Virus record (IMG/VR): IMGVR_UViG_3300009408_000001
Location: 62,001-126,000 of that record
From: a virus
Direction: 5' to 3' (one strand)
DNA length: 64,000 nucleotides
Positions 44,350-54,926 of this stretch are shown in pieces. The number at the start of each line of letters is the position of its first letter. The first letter of the stretch is position 1. A program made the position numbers and the translations under genes. The notes under the pieces were generated by a model. It was given only the letters and a program-made list of their open reading frames with translations. It ran no database searches and was not told where the DNA came from.

Positions 44350-45318
44350 CTAGTTGGTACCGATACCAGGAGAAGGCCAAGTGCCCTGTGAAGGAGCGCC
44401 CTGTCCAATGCGGAACTCGGGAGTATCCACAGCGACTTTGTTCAGCTTGTCGACGTAACCTTCGCCACCAACTCCACCGTATTCGGATGGTGCGACGTAC
44501 ATGCTCTCAACAGCGTCAAACGCTGCTGGTAAGGATGCTGGACGAGAACCCAGTTTAGCAAGCGAATCAAGATGGAATTGTGCCAGTTGAGTAACACGAT
44601 CTCCACGCTGTGCTTCGTTTGTAAACTCATAGGTGTGCTCAACCGTTTCGTTGGCCTCACCCATGACGCGTTTCATCTCACCAGAACCAGTGCTCTTAGG
44701 CATCATGTTGGTACAGATGACTGCACTGGTAATGCGTGACATGTCAATGGATGGCTCGTAGAACAAGCAAGACATTGAACGAGTATCAGGCAAGAACTCC
44801 GGCTTATTAGAATTACGGTAAGACGCTTTGTTGATCAGAGTAGGATGGAACGTATCTGGGTCAATGATCAGTTCACGGATCCACTGGTCAAAGTAGTTCC
44901 AGAAGGCACGACCTTCCAACTCAGGAACAACGAACGCAGGAGCACAACGAACACGTGCTGTCTGGGTAGGTGTCTCATGAACTTCCCCGGCATTACCGAC
45001 TTTATGTTCACCATAGGTGACATCGATCTGTTCCATCAGACCCGTTACTGAAGTAGGCAACACTTCTACGAAGGCTTTCAGCATTTTAACACGCTGAGCA
45101 CCATCACGCATGTAAGTACCCATGAAGGTTGGGGCTTCAAGTAAGACACAATGCATCTTCTGGCGACTGTAGGTAGCAGAAGACATGAAATGTCGTGGAT
45201 CACGCATGTGACCCTGTTGACCACCATGTTCAAAGGACACTGCACGAGTATACCCCTGGGAGATCGTTGCGGCATTTGTTACTAGGGGAGTCGTATATCC
45301 CCGCTCATTATTAGCCAT
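44350..45318 (-). CDS. Tail tube protein (putative)
   Basis: 322 residues, ATG preceded by AAGGAGTTAACC, 11 bases downstream of the sheath gene on the same strand. Mixed alpha/beta composition without membrane segments. Tube genes directly follow sheath genes in contractile phages, and phiKZ gp30 follows gp29 in the same way (from memory). The assignment rests mainly on this order and on size. It should polymerise around the tape-measure protein to form the inner tube. Confidence 0.7.
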   Translation of the reverse strand: MANNERGYTTPLVTNAATISQGYTRAVSFEHGGQQGHMRDPRHFMSSATYSRQKMHCVLLEAPTFMGTYMRDGAQRVKMLKAFVEVLPTSVTGLMEQIDVTYGEHKVGNAGEVHETPTQTARVRCAPAFVVPELEGRAFWNYFDQWIRELIIDPDTFHPTLINKASYRNSNKPEFLPDTRSMSCLFYEPSIDMSRITSAVICTNMMPKSTGSGEMKRVMGEANETVEHTYEFTNEAQRGDRVTQLAQFHLDSLAKLGSRPASLPAAFDAVESMYVAPSEYGGVGGEGYVDKLNKVAVDTPEFRIGQGAPSQGTWPSPGIGTN

Positions 45319-45329
45319 TGGTTAACTCC

Positions 45330-47360
45330 TTATAAGTCGCTGTAGCGCTTGGCGATTACGTTAACGGTGGAGACAGTTTTCATGCCTTTCGCGTAAACCC
45401 GGTTGTTCTGAGTCCAGCTGTATCCACGCGCTTCATCAGCTTTGGTGTATTCAGCTTTAGGTTTGACCTGGACACGCCCGTCGTAGATGCCTTCGACCAA
45501 CTCAGACATCAGGGTATCAGAAGCAGCCAAGAACGCACCGTCTTCCATGGTACCATTACCGGTCAAGCGACGATGGACAGTGTAAGACTTCTTCAGAACG
45601 TCAACCATGATCAACATGGTGATGTCAGAGTTAAGAACACTGGTGTCGTTGTCATACACGGTCTGCTGTGCAGGCCAGAACAACTGACTCATGTCAGCGT
45701 AACGAGGAGCATTCATGCCCAATTCCCAATCTGCACTTATGACAGACTTAGGTTTCCAACCGTTGCTCACGTCTTTCATTGTATCAAGAACGTTAGCAGG
45801 GAAGACATCGTACGCGTAGACGTTGTTCATGACGCCGTTTGAGGCACCCATGTACTTAGAACGCTTGTTGATGATGTCCATGATGGTAGGAACACGTTTG
45901 CCATACTTACTGGTTTTAAACGTACCAACGCCACCGTAAACTACAGCGCGACAAGTGGGTGTACCATAGAAGGTAGACTCAGGAGTCAGACGTGCGGTAG
46001 AACGAAGAACCGCCATGATGGAACTATCTTCACCACTGGTGTTGTCTTTTTCGCCAACAGTCTGAGTACATGCGCCAATGGAGATATCATCTCGCATTGC
46101 CATGGTGCCCAGGATAGCCTGTTTGGTAGCCATTTCAAAACCGGTGTCATACACGACGGAAATGGGGAATTGTGCGTCATCAACCAAAGGAGCGTTCACA
46201 TTGTCCCACTGGTGCAGACATTCGTCTTTGACCAACAAGTTCAAAGTAGCTTCGTTAACAGTACCGTCTTTACCGCCCTGTACATAGTGGGTGGTAGAAG
46301 CATTCATTGAAATGCTGGTGGCATCCATGCGTGCTGCATAGTGGTCATTACCGTCAATGTCGAGAACATTCATGATGTTAACGAGGTCCGCTTCCACAAT
46401 GGCAGCGTTATGGGTAACTTCCTGGGTCTGAATCAGTGCCAGCACTGCATCGACATTGTCTTGGTAGACATACAGCTCATCCATTGGACCATCGATAGGT
46501 GGGGTACCATCGGGTTCACTATGGGTGTACTCGGTTAAGACTTTTTCGAAATTGTACTCGACGTCGGTTTTGGAGTTAACCACACCGGCTTTCAAGCAGA
46601 AGTCAACATTGGCTTCTTTGGCAATGCTGAACAACGTACGAGGGGTGGAAGTAGCGGTATCGCGTTCCATCCATTCCATACGGTAGACAACGGCACCATT
46701 CTCTTCCATGACAGCTAAGTCAGTAGGAGCAGCAGTGGTTGGACCAGGGAAGCTGAAGCGCATGCCAGTGTTGTTGATGTAATCACCAATTCCGCCTTTC
46801 ATTGCGAACATTGGATACACAGTACTTGTTTGACCACCGGCACCAGTAAGGGTACCCGTCACGTTCAACTCACCGCGAAGATTGGTGATATCAGACAAGG
46901 GTGCAACAGACCATTTTAGACGATAGCCCAAGTTGGTTGCCGTTGGACTCAGGGTTTTAACACCACTGGCATCACGAACAACAGAACCATCGGCATTACG
47001 TACATACGCAGCCAGCGTATCTTCCACGACTTCCAAGAAGAACACCAGTGAACCAGCAGAAGAATCAGCAGGTACAACGCGTTTCAGGAAGATCTTGTTA
47101 CCATTGCCGTTACAGATTTTTGCACCCAACGTTTGATGAGAGAAGTACTTGCTTCTGTCTCCAAAGGTACTGGCACCGTAACTGCGAAGCATTGGTCCGC
47201 CAGAAGTAAGTTGGGGAACCAGTTTACCACGTTCTGACATGATATAAAAAATAGGGCAATGCTGTGGCACTGCTTGCTTTTCAGGCACTAAGGCGCGACC
47301 AGACTCATCTTTGAATCCGTTGTTCAGCGCGTTAGGTGCCGCATTTAGAATTGCAGCCAT
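45330..47360 (-). CDS. Contractile tail sheath protein (putative)
   Basis: 676 residues, close to the roughly 700 residues of phiKZ gp29. ATG preceded by AAGGACATTAAC. The C-terminal part (about 560-676) shows the usual sheath ending: a GWKPKSVISADWELG insert, a DVLKKSYTVHRRLTGNG segment and a domain ending VYAKGMKTVSTVNVIAKRYS. The N terminus (MAAILNAAPNALNNGFKDE) is a flexible arm that could link neighbouring subunits. It lies upstream of the tube gene and divergent from structural genes leading to the terminase. Confidence 0.75.
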   Translation of the reverse strand: MAAILNAAPNALNNGFKDESGRALVPEKQAVPQHCPIFYIMSERGKLVPQLTSGGPMLRSYGASTFGDRSKYFSHQTLGAKICNGNGNKIFLKRVVPADSSAGSLVFFLEVVEDTLAAYVRNADGSVVRDASGVKTLSPTATNLGYRLKWSVAPLSDITNLRGELNVTGTLTGAGGQTSTVYPMFAMKGGIGDYINNTGMRFSFPGPTTAAPTDLAVMEENGAVVYRMEWMERDTATSTPRTLFSIAKEANVDFCLKAGVVNSKTDVEYNFEKVLTEYTHSEPDGTPPIDGPMDELYVYQDNVDAVLALIQTQEVTHNAAIVEADLVNIMNVLDIDGNDHYAARMDATSISMNASTTHYVQGGKDGTVNEATLNLLVKDECLHQWDNVNAPLVDDAQFPISVVYDTGFEMATKQAILGTMAMRDDISIGACTQTVGEKDNTSGEDSSIMAVLRSTARLTPESTFYGTPTCRAVVYGGVGTFKTSKYGKRVPTIMDIINKRSKYMGASNGVMNNVYAYDVFPANVLDTMKDVSNGWKPKSVISADWELGMNAPRYADMSQLFWPAQQTVYDNDTSVLNSDITMLIMVDVLKKSYTVHRRLTGNGTMEDGAFLAASDTLMSELVEGIYDGRVQVKPKAEYTKADEARGYSWTQNNRVYAKGMKTVSTVNVIAKRYSDL

Positions 47361-47531
47361 TGTTAATGTCCTTGTTGCTGTCGACAGGACGCGAGTGCCT
47401 AAGTTACTAGGTCCTAGTTAGTCACCGCGCTATGTTAGGCTTGTGATCTTATGCCTCCTCGAGGCGTATCCAACCACCGCATAATATAGCGGTAACTTAT
47501 TTTTTAGATGATCCGCTAATTGGAGAATAAC
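47361..47531. promoter_or_regulatory. Divergent control region of sheath and 47532 genes
   Basis: 171 bases without a gene between two divergent late operons. It contains three short inverted repeats: ACTAGG / CCTAGT, GCCTC / GAGGC and CCGC / GCGG around an AT-rich core (ATAATATA). No TATATTAC-type box is present, consistent with late promoters. The long structured leader of the sheath transcript may stabilise this abundant mRNA. Confidence 0.45.
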
Positions 47532-48473
47532 ATGAACGCATACGACACATTACCTGGTGAACCCTATACCGATGAAATCAAAGAGATCAAGGAAGTCATT
47601 GAAACCCAGGTTGCAATGGGTTCGGAAGGAAGATACCGTGAAACTACCGGCGGGTTGAACTACGCTGAAGTGGACAATGAAAAACTAGGTGGTTGGGTAC
47701 ACCCCTTTACCATGGGGGACAAGGTATACGGTGACCCTCGTCCATTCTTAAACTCTCGAGGCGGGGTTCGTTTAAGTACAGACCACGCCTTCTTAACTGT
47801 ACGGATGGCCATGGAACAAGAATGGTCACAGTCTGCTTCTACCTTTGAATCATTTATCACACCCTGTGCTGCGGTGTTCGGACAGTGGGTATCTGGCTCT
47901 GTCTTACAACGGTATGGCCTTACCGCTATTGACGAGGTCACTGTAAAGGTGTTGGCAAGTACATGGTACATTGCAGTTATCCTGGCGGGCATTGAAGTAC
48001 AGAACACTGAAGACAGGTTGAAAAATGACTTGGGTAACTACATCAGTGTGGATGATCTCATTACAATGTCACTTCGTTCACTTGGTTCGCGTGGCGTTGG
48101 AATCCCAGCAGAGTTTACAAATGAGTTACTAGAGAGTAACGACGGTATATTCTGCAAGGCCCTCGTTACGGGATTTCCCAGTATGCAACTCTTGACGGAT
48201 GCCATTACTGACTCTATCTCTACTAAACTGGGTGAGTTTAGTCCACTGGCACTTCGAAGAATTATGGCAGGTGGCAGCTGGTTGGGGTACATGGCGGATA
48301 CTTTCTCGTTGGTGGCAATGGAATACCCACCGATGTTGGTATCTATGTTGTACTTCATTGAGAAGAACCCCAGTTTCCGAAACAAGACCCGCATCGGTCG
48401 GTCCTCTAACATTGTAGGACGCAAGGGTGGTGTGGAAGCATTAGCTAAATCCGTTGGTAGAATCCTCCCATGA
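47532..48473 (+). CDS. Structural/morphogenesis protein, unknown
   Basis: 313 residues from ATG 47532 (TTGGAGAATAAC upstream; a TTG three codons earlier lies in the ribosome site). Helical in the second half, with a hydrophobic helix near 145-160 (VLASTWYIAVILAGIEV). Its stop overlaps the start of the next gene by four bases. By order it corresponds, from memory, to phiKZ gp28 between sheath and terminase. Role unknown. Confidence 0.55.
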   Translation: MNAYDTLPGEPYTDEIKEIKEVIETQVAMGSEGRYRETTGGLNYAEVDNEKLGGWVHPFTMGDKVYGDPRPFLNSRGGVRLSTDHAFLTVRMAMEQEWSQSASTFESFITPCAAVFGQWVSGSVLQRYGLTAIDEVTVKVLASTWYIAVILAGIEVQNTEDRLKNDLGNYISVDDLITMSLRSLGSRGVGIPAEFTNELLESNDGIFCKALVTGFPSMQLLTDAITDSISTKLGEFSPLALRRIMAGGSWLGYMADTFSLVAMEYPPMLVSMLYFIEKNPSFRNKTRIGRSSNIVGRKGGVEALAKSVGRILP

Positions 48474-50980
48474 TAGACTTACCCAGTTTAATTTATGACA
48501 CAGCTAAGTCGGAGCTGTGGACTAACCCACATAACGACCGACAACTAACCTACAAGCCAACCAGACTCTGTACGATACATGGGTCGGTTGGTTCTGTAAC
48601 CACTCACATGGCAACCCAACGACTTCCAGATGTAACCACCCGTTGGGTGTTATATGACTTTGGTAACCTGCCACTGGAAGGAACAGGAATACAGAGCCTT
48701 AATACCACGTGGTCTACTGGTGAATCAATAATGGTAGACAACGCCATGTTACTCAGTGTGTACTGCAATGGGGTTACGTTTGCGCCTGGTCAGTACCAGA
48801 TGCGACGTACCAGCAGAAAACACGTGTTACTGGCACTGGAGGCCGTACCCAACAGTAGCGCACTGTCGACTCTGGAACCGTTGTTCTTCCGAACGTATTC
48901 CAACGTATGGCACTCTACCTCGGCTAACCCGTATCCTGTACCCGTGTTACCCAGAAGTGTAACCTGCATGGCACCAGCAGATACGACTACGGTTTTATTA
49001 CACCAGGATGAACCGGTGGTGGGTAACCGCATGTTGTTCCACAATGGATATTACGTTTCTGATATTACCAGTAACGACATATCGAACGGGGATACCGTGT
49101 ACCAACTGGATGACTTACCGGGTAACGGATACGTCGACATTCCGGTGAATGACCTGAGTCATTATGTTTCGGACAACGATCGACGTGGCAAGTATGTCGT
49201 GATGCACCCTACCAATGGCACACCCCTGGCAATGGAACCAATGGATGAACTGGAGTTATTCGTTTGTTGTACCACGAAAAGTATAAATGGTGAGAGAGAC
49301 GTTGTTAAAGGTGTCTACTTCGGGAGAACTAAAGTAGGTGACATGCGTATGTTAACCCACCGAGATTACTCCATCGATGTTAGAAAAGTAACAGGATTAA
49401 CAGTGTCCCACCGCACTATCTTTGGAAACCGGGATGTTTTCTTTCGGGTATTTACTCGCAAACACGAAAACGGTAACCTGACAATTCTAGATGGGTCTTA
49501 CCTACTCGACCTCTTTAGACTAGAGGACAAAGATCGGGTTCGGATGATGACTGGAACCGGTGGGTTTAAAGGGTGGAGATGTACTGAACTGGAAAAGGCC
49601 AACTCCATACTGTGGCAGAGTCACGCATGGTGGGAATTAACCCAACCAGATAGTTTGAAGAATACTCTGGCATTGCCAGCGGTAGCCGAGCTTGTAGCTA
49701 CGGGTACCGTGAACGGTAACACACATACCCTTCCCTTCTCCATGCGACTTGGTGGTAAAGCAATTGGTTATGACGTAAACGGTGTTCTCATATCCATAGA
49801 AACCATTCCCGTTGATTCGGATGGTACTGTGATGGCGCTTCCAGTGGGAGTGGTCAATGTGGAGTACATCCCTGGAGAATTCATCACCGATGGTAGGATG
49901 ATTGATGAGCCCATGTACGGTGGTGAGAAAGCCAACTGGTTTAATGAGGTGTACTACTACAATGAAACGGAAGGGGGACAATGGCTACAGGGTCTAATAG
50001 ATAGGGACTACCACATTGATGCTGGTACCGGTGAGGTGTTGTGGGATGAGAGGCTTGCAACCGCAGGGTGGACAAGGCGCACGTGTAAGTACAGTTCTCA
50101 TCGTCGCATACGCACTGCTCCAAACACACTACATTACAAGTACTCCATGTGGGAAACCAACGAACCCGTCATTGCGGTAGGATTGTTTAAGACCGAGGTC
50201 TACATCAATGGCCACCAGCTAGTGGAAGGGATTGAATACACTGTAATTGGGCATTCTTTCCGGGTGAACAGTGCAGAGTACTACAATGGAGACGATCCTG
50301 AAGTTGTCATTGATGTATTCCATTATGGGGTAAGTGACCGTGGGGAAGAGAGAAAGATATCTGGGTTCATCCAACATCGGAAGGCGGTACCCATTACTGG
50401 GGAAGGACTGTTCATTAAAGGACGGAACCGGGTTTGCTTTAACTCTGGTTGTCTGGTAAGTGCGGATAAACTTGGCATACTCGAATCTCCAGGAACGGAG
50501 ACAGACCCAGCATACAGAGAAGGCTCATTGTGGGCAGCGGAAACAAGACCTATGTTACACAGTCGTTGGGGATTGCGTGCGTTTGGGGAGGAAGACGGGT
50601 ACTCTGAAATAATCAGTCGATCTGTGTTCAGACATATTCCAAAGCCGGATTTATCTGGACTGCTTACCATTCCCAAGCAACACCTCTTGTTCTCTCCGTT
50701 CATCAAGCGGGTAGTATGGTTGCTTATAAATAAGACACTGGATGTTTCCGTATTGGGAACCAGTCGATCATCAGTACAGTCCGCAATGGTACCCTATCTA
50801 GACCTACTAGCAGAAGACCCTACCTCACGATTAAGTTCGGATGGTCAACTTGGGATATCCCCCCTGCCGGAGTCTACCGTAACAACCATCTCAGGCAGTG
50901 AGATGGCCTTTCTTAGAGAAGTCGTTGCACTGTACTACAACGGTAACGTAACATTAAACCTCCACCTTCGGGTGGTGTAA
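48470..50980 (+). CDS. Large virion structural protein (phiKZ gp27 position)
   Basis: 836 residues, ATG overlapping the preceding stop. Beta-rich throughout, many Tyr, Trp, Thr and Gly residues, no catalytic motif recognised. The middle and C-terminal parts contain strand-turn patterns (YINGHQLVEGIEYTVIGHSF, VGVVNVEYIPGEFIT) typical of neck, tail or fibre-like virion proteins. It lies in the operon leading to the terminase. Confidence 0.55.
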   Translation: MIDLPSLIYDTAKSELWTNPHNDRQLTYKPTRLCTIHGSVGSVTTHMATQRLPDVTTRWVLYDFGNLPLEGTGIQSLNTTWSTGESIMVDNAMLLSVYCNGVTFAPGQYQMRRTSRKHVLLALEAVPNSSALSTLEPLFFRTYSNVWHSTSANPYPVPVLPRSVTCMAPADTTTVLLHQDEPVVGNRMLFHNGYYVSDITSNDISNGDTVYQLDDLPGNGYVDIPVNDLSHYVSDNDRRGKYVVMHPTNGTPLAMEPMDELELFVCCTTKSINGERDVVKGVYFGRTKVGDMRMLTHRDYSIDVRKVTGLTVSHRTIFGNRDVFFRVFTRKHENGNLTILDGSYLLDLFRLEDKDRVRMMTGTGGFKGWRCTELEKANSILWQSHAWWELTQPDSLKNTLALPAVAELVATGTVNGNTHTLPFSMRLGGKAIGYDVNGVLISIETIPVDSDGTVMALPVGVVNVEYIPGEFITDGRMIDEPMYGGEKANWFNEVYYYNETEGGQWLQGLIDRDYHIDAGTGEVLWDERLATAGWTRRTCKYSSHRRIRTAPNTLHYKYSMWETNEPVIAVGLFKTEVYINGHQLVEGIEYTVIGHSFRVNSAEYYNGDDPEVVIDVFHYGVSDRGEERKISGFIQHRKAVPITGEGLFIKGRNRVCFNSGCLVSADKLGILESPGTETDPAYREGSLWAAETRPMLHSRWGLRAFGEEDGYSEIISRSVFRHIPKPDLSGLLTIPKQHLLFSPFIKRVVWLLINKTLDVSVLGTSRSSVQSAMVPYLDLLAEDPTSRLSSDGQLGISPLPESTVTTISGSEMAFLREVVALYYNGNVTLNLHLRVV

Positions 50981-50990
50981 GGAGTAAATT

Positions 50991-52658
50991 ATGGGTGGAG
51001 TAGTAGTACGAGACGTCCGACTTAGGGGACGCGTTTTACATCTGGATGAAATCTGGATGGGTATAGAGGGCACGATTAACGATGGTCTGATCGTTGCTAA
51101 CATTGATGATGTGATCATGGGACCCGGTGGCATTTGGAGGGTCGCGTTGGTTGACGAGGTAACGTCCATTCCGGTGTTGGTGTCCATGATAGATGAATTG
51201 AGTGGCAAGAGCAGTACGCTCAGTTCGGATGTATTGGACGATGGGTTACGCCACTACCCTGCAGCCATCACCAGTCGTTTGTTTTTATCCACGGCGACCG
51301 AACCCTACACGATAACGTTGGATGCTACATTTCAGGTACGTGGGGCAGACGCGTCTCACCTCCGTCTCTTTTATGGCACGGATACCAGTTCAAAGGGAAA
51401 GGCAATAAGTCACAGTTTGGATACAAACGGCAAGATCCTGAGTGACCTTGTTGACTTACAGCCACTCGATCCGAATAACCTAGCCATCAAACGCCCTGGT
51501 GCAATGTACACGACCTTTAACATGCAAGACGGTGATACCTGTACCGCCGTATCTTACTCTGCGGATGGGAGAATCCATGATGAGCGGAGACTCGTGGTTA
51601 TCAACGCAGGTAGCATTGCTCCATTTGACACCAATGGGGTTTACCTAGAAGACATTAGTATTGAAAGTCCACTATTGTCTGCGACAGACCCACTGGTCAT
51701 CGAGAACCCGGTTAACCATACCTTTGACACGGCACTGATTACCGCGAAGTTACATTACAGTAACGGGGATGTGATACATCACCCTATAGACGGTAACAAA
51801 GCCATTCTGTTTGGCCTTTCTAACTTTGACAGTGGACGCGTAGGTAAGCCTGTGGAGTTAATGATAAGTTACTACCCGGGGCCAAGTGAACCAGCCATTA
51901 ACTTGAAAGGTGTGCTTCGTCCTAACTTATCGAAGACGTATACCCTGTCAAACGTAGCTACTGAAGGGGATTACTCCCTTAAGGTATACGCCATTCCATA
52001 TCGGGTTGCAGACAAGTGGGCAGTACGATGGATCCTAACAGATGCAGCCTATGGGGTAGCATTAGACGTCAGTGCTCATACCACGGTACTCAACGACACA
52101 AACCGGGCATTTAACTTCGATAACGATGGAGTATTGCAACGGATGTTAGTGACAGTTAACGTGGGTGAGGCAAACAGCATCAAATACCCAGGACACATTC
52201 ACACCCAGAAATTGGATATTTCGTTCCCCAGTTTCAGCACCATCGATCACAGTAGCTGGGTCATGGATTACGGAATTGACGGGAACACCGTGTTTGGTAA
52301 GGACCTGTACGCTACGGTAAATCAAACGGGTGAAAAGGGATACAAGGTCGATTGTAACCTACCTGATATGAACACCTGGTTGGACACCTTGTACCGTGGT
52401 GTTGATCCAGTGTACGATCCTGCATCCTATGGGACAGCACCGGTACCGACACACGTGCGTGTGGAACACGGGGGTCCAGATGGAAGAAAGGTCATCGGGG
52501 AGTTCCCTGTAGATGAGTGGGACCTTGTGCATTACATGGGGTCCTCTGGTACATGGGAAGACACAATGTCGATGAGTCTGGTATGGCTTGTTAAGACAGT
52601 GGATACTACCCTGACCCTGGCCATGTCTCCTCTTCAAATAAAATACCTTCTGGTATAA
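50991..52658 (+). CDS. Virion structural protein (phiKZ gp26 position)
   Basis: 555 residues, ATG preceded by AAGGAGTAAATT. All-beta appearance with repeated strand pairs and Asp/Asn turns. No enzyme motif. It shares style and operon with the preceding 836-residue gene and lies directly before the terminase, separated from it by a perfect hairpin. Role in head completion or neck is inferred only from position. Confidence 0.5.
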   Translation: MGGVVVRDVRLRGRVLHLDEIWMGIEGTINDGLIVANIDDVIMGPGGIWRVALVDEVTSIPVLVSMIDELSGKSSTLSSDVLDDGLRHYPAAITSRLFLSTATEPYTITLDATFQVRGADASHLRLFYGTDTSSKGKAISHSLDTNGKILSDLVDLQPLDPNNLAIKRPGAMYTTFNMQDGDTCTAVSYSADGRIHDERRLVVINAGSIAPFDTNGVYLEDISIESPLLSATDPLVIENPVNHTFDTALITAKLHYSNGDVIHHPIDGNKAILFGLSNFDSGRVGKPVELMISYYPGPSEPAINLKGVLRPNLSKTYTLSNVATEGDYSLKVYAIPYRVADKWAVRWILTDAAYGVALDVSAHTTVLNDTNRAFNFDNDGVLQRMLVTVNVGEANSIKYPGHIHTQKLDISFPSFSTIDHSSWVMDYGIDGNTVFGKDLYATVNQTGEKGYKVDCNLPDMNTWLDTLYRGVDPVYDPASYGTAPVPTHVRVEHGGPDGRKVIGEFPVDEWDLVHYMGSSGTWEDTMSMSLVWLVKTVDTTLTLAMSPLQIKYLLV

Positions 52659-52663
52659 CGGAC

Positions 52664-52685
52664 CTACCTGGGGAGACCCAGGTAG
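52664..52685 (+). promoter_or_regulatory. Perfect hairpin just before the terminase start
   Basis: Stem CTACCTGGG / CCCAGGTAG with loop GAGA (a GNRA-type tetraloop), ending 13 bases before ATG 52699. No T tract follows, so a control or processing role is more likely than a full terminator. Confidence 0.5.
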
Positions 52686-52698
52686 GGTGGGACCTTGT

Positions 52699-54849
52699 AT
52701 GATTTTATTTCTGGATGATTGGAAGAAGTACCCCGGTGCCATTGCTGATACAAAGACGACCAACCAGTCCTTCCTACGAATGGCCTCTGTTTACAGGGCG
52801 AGTGGGGTTAAGAATTATTACTGGCACCTAGCGTTATTTGACCGACGGTTACAAGGAATCGACCCACATGACCCTAACTTAACCCAAGAACAGATTGCAT
52901 GGATAGCTGTAGAATGTACAGTTAACCCTATTTACACCTTACGGGAAATGATTAGGGTACCCTCACATGGTTCTCCTATTCCTAAGAAGTTCATTGCCAA
53001 CAGGGGTAACCTTGCCGTAATTTGGGCTTACATGGTACACATTGACGTGTACAACATCCAACCCAGACAAACAGGGAAGTCTGCATCAATCGATTGCTGG
53101 TGGGTTGTACTGCTTATAACAAACGCATACAGCTTTAAGGTGCAGTTGTTTACTGAGAAGGAGAAACTGCGTAGGGAAAATGTAATCCGGCTCAAGGATA
53201 TACGAGATTTGTTACCTTCGTATATAAACGCAACGGAACCGGGTAAGGACATGGACAACCATGAGACCGTTACGCTGGTTGGTAGAAAGAATCGGTACAT
53301 TACTGCGATTGGTAATGCCAGTACTGCTAAGGCCCGTAGTTTGGGTCGTGGCATGTCCTCTGGTACTATCCAACCAGATGAGTTTGCGTACATCCCAAAT
53401 GTGCACATCTCTATGTCGGTTGCTAAAGGTTCCTCTACTGCTGCACGTGCTGATGCCAGGATGAACGGTTCTCCTTACGGAAACGTGTTTACAACAACGG
53501 CGGGTTTACCGGATACAGTGGAAGGGGCATACGCATACAAGGCAGTCATGAATGCCATGGTGTGGGATGAGAAACTCTTTGACTGCAATGACATTGATGA
53601 TTGTCAAGTGGTTGTTAAGAAACACAGTCGTTCACTGGGACCTTCATTGAACGTAACCATGTCACATACCCAACTGGGACTAAGTGACCAGTGGCTAGAG
53701 GACGCGATCGCTAATGCAGAGGGTGACCCTGCTACCATTAACCGAGATTTCTTTCAGATATGGCAACCAGGCAGTGGACATTCTCCACTCAGTAATGACG
53801 TACTCAAGGTCATTCGATCCGGTGTAAAGCAACCTTGTTTTACAGAACGTACTCGGGAACACTACTTTATCAAGTGGTACATTCAAGAGAGTGAAGTACT
53901 ACGGATTATGAACAGTACGAACACAGTAGCTACCCTTGATTCGGGGAATGCAGTTGGTCAAGATGCAAATGCCGTGGTTATAATGGATGTCCGTGACATG
54001 TCCATACTGGCTACCTGTGAAGTAACGGAAGCCAGCCTGCTACACTATGGCCAATGGTTAGGTAACCTAATGGTCCGTTTTCCTAAGATGACACTGGTGC
54101 CAGAGAACAAATCCTCTGGGCAAGCCATCATCGATATCGTATCTGCGGTATTGGAAACTGCCGGACAGGATCCATTCAAGCGGATCTTCAATAGGGTAGT
54201 AGAAGAACGTGGTGCAAACCCAAATGCGTTCGCTCTGTTAACCCAACACGGGAGAAACCGTGGTACTGAAGTTTATGATCGACTGAAGAAGAAAATGGGG
54301 TTCATGACAACCGCCAGTACTCGAGAGTTCCTTTACTCTACAGTACTGCACCGTGCAACCAAGTCGACAGGACATCGGGTTGTAGATGAGACACTCTCTA
54401 AGCAACTCGGTACGTTGGTATATAAGCATAGTCGTGTGGATCACCCACCCGGTGGACATGATGACATGGTGATTAGCTGGTTACTAGGACACTGGTTCGT
54501 TAACTATGCTACTGACTTACGTCACTATGGGATTGAACGTGGTGTTGTGTTATCCAAGGTGTCTGCTGAAGGAGCATTACTGTCACCGGAAGAACAGGCA
54601 AAGAAAGATGCACAACAATACTTACGAGCACACATTGAGGTTAAGAAGAAAGAACTGCGTAAGAAACTTACACCTACACAGTACGCTAGGGCCGAACGGG
54701 AGTTAGCGATCCTGACTGCCAAGACAGAACGTGATGGGGGAGAGGTTGTATCCATGGATGAGCTTCTCGTTGAAGTGAAGGAGCACACCCACAAACGGGC
54801 ATCCGTTAGAGATGCGTTAGCTAACCTGAGGCTGCGGAAAGCGGTATAG
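52699..54849 (+). CDS. Terminase large subunit
   Basis: 716 residues from ATG 52699; GTG 52687 is possible but lies at the base of a hairpin. ATPase: Walker A QPRQTGKS at 121-128, Walker B with acidic pair in TIQPDEFA near 225, coupling motif FTTTAG near 263. Nuclease of the RNase H fold: TLDSGNA (Asp near 413), LVPENKSSG near 467 and HPPGGHDDMV with paired Asp near 588. The C-terminal 90 residues are a charged coiled coil. It packages DNA into proheads and cuts the concatemer. phiKZ gp25-like by order. A terminator follows. Confidence 0.9.
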   Translation: MILFLDDWKKYPGAIADTKTTNQSFLRMASVYRASGVKNYYWHLALFDRRLQGIDPHDPNLTQEQIAWIAVECTVNPIYTLREMIRVPSHGSPIPKKFIANRGNLAVIWAYMVHIDVYNIQPRQTGKSASIDCWWVVLLITNAYSFKVQLFTEKEKLRRENVIRLKDIRDLLPSYINATEPGKDMDNHETVTLVGRKNRYITAIGNASTAKARSLGRGMSSGTIQPDEFAYIPNVHISMSVAKGSSTAARADARMNGSPYGNVFTTTAGLPDTVEGAYAYKAVMNAMVWDEKLFDCNDIDDCQVVVKKHSRSLGPSLNVTMSHTQLGLSDQWLEDAIANAEGDPATINRDFFQIWQPGSGHSPLSNDVLKVIRSGVKQPCFTERTREHYFIKWYIQESEVLRIMNSTNTVATLDSGNAVGQDANAVVIMDVRDMSILATCEVTEASLLHYGQWLGNLMVRFPKMTLVPENKSSGQAIIDIVSAVLETAGQDPFKRIFNRVVEERGANPNAFALLTQHGRNRGTEVYDRLKKKMGFMTTASTREFLYSTVLHRATKSTGHRVVDETLSKQLGTLVYKHSRVDHPPGGHDDMVISWLLGHWFVNYATDLRHYGIERGVVLSKVSAEGALLSPEEQAKKDAQQYLRAHIEVKKKELRKKLTPTQYARAERELAILTAKTERDGGEVVSMDELLVEVKEHTHKRASVRDALANLRLRKAV

Positions 54850-54852
54850 TGA

Positions 54853-54880
54853 TCGGACCCCACTGGGGTCCGATTCATTT
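54853..54880 (+). terminator. Terminator of the terminase operon
   Basis: Perfect stem TCGGACCCC / GGGGTCCGA, loop ACT, tail TTCATTT. Confidence 0.8.
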
Positions 54881-54926
54881 ATGTTCTTACCTCAACAGGG
54901 AGTACTATACTCAACAGGAGTTAACA

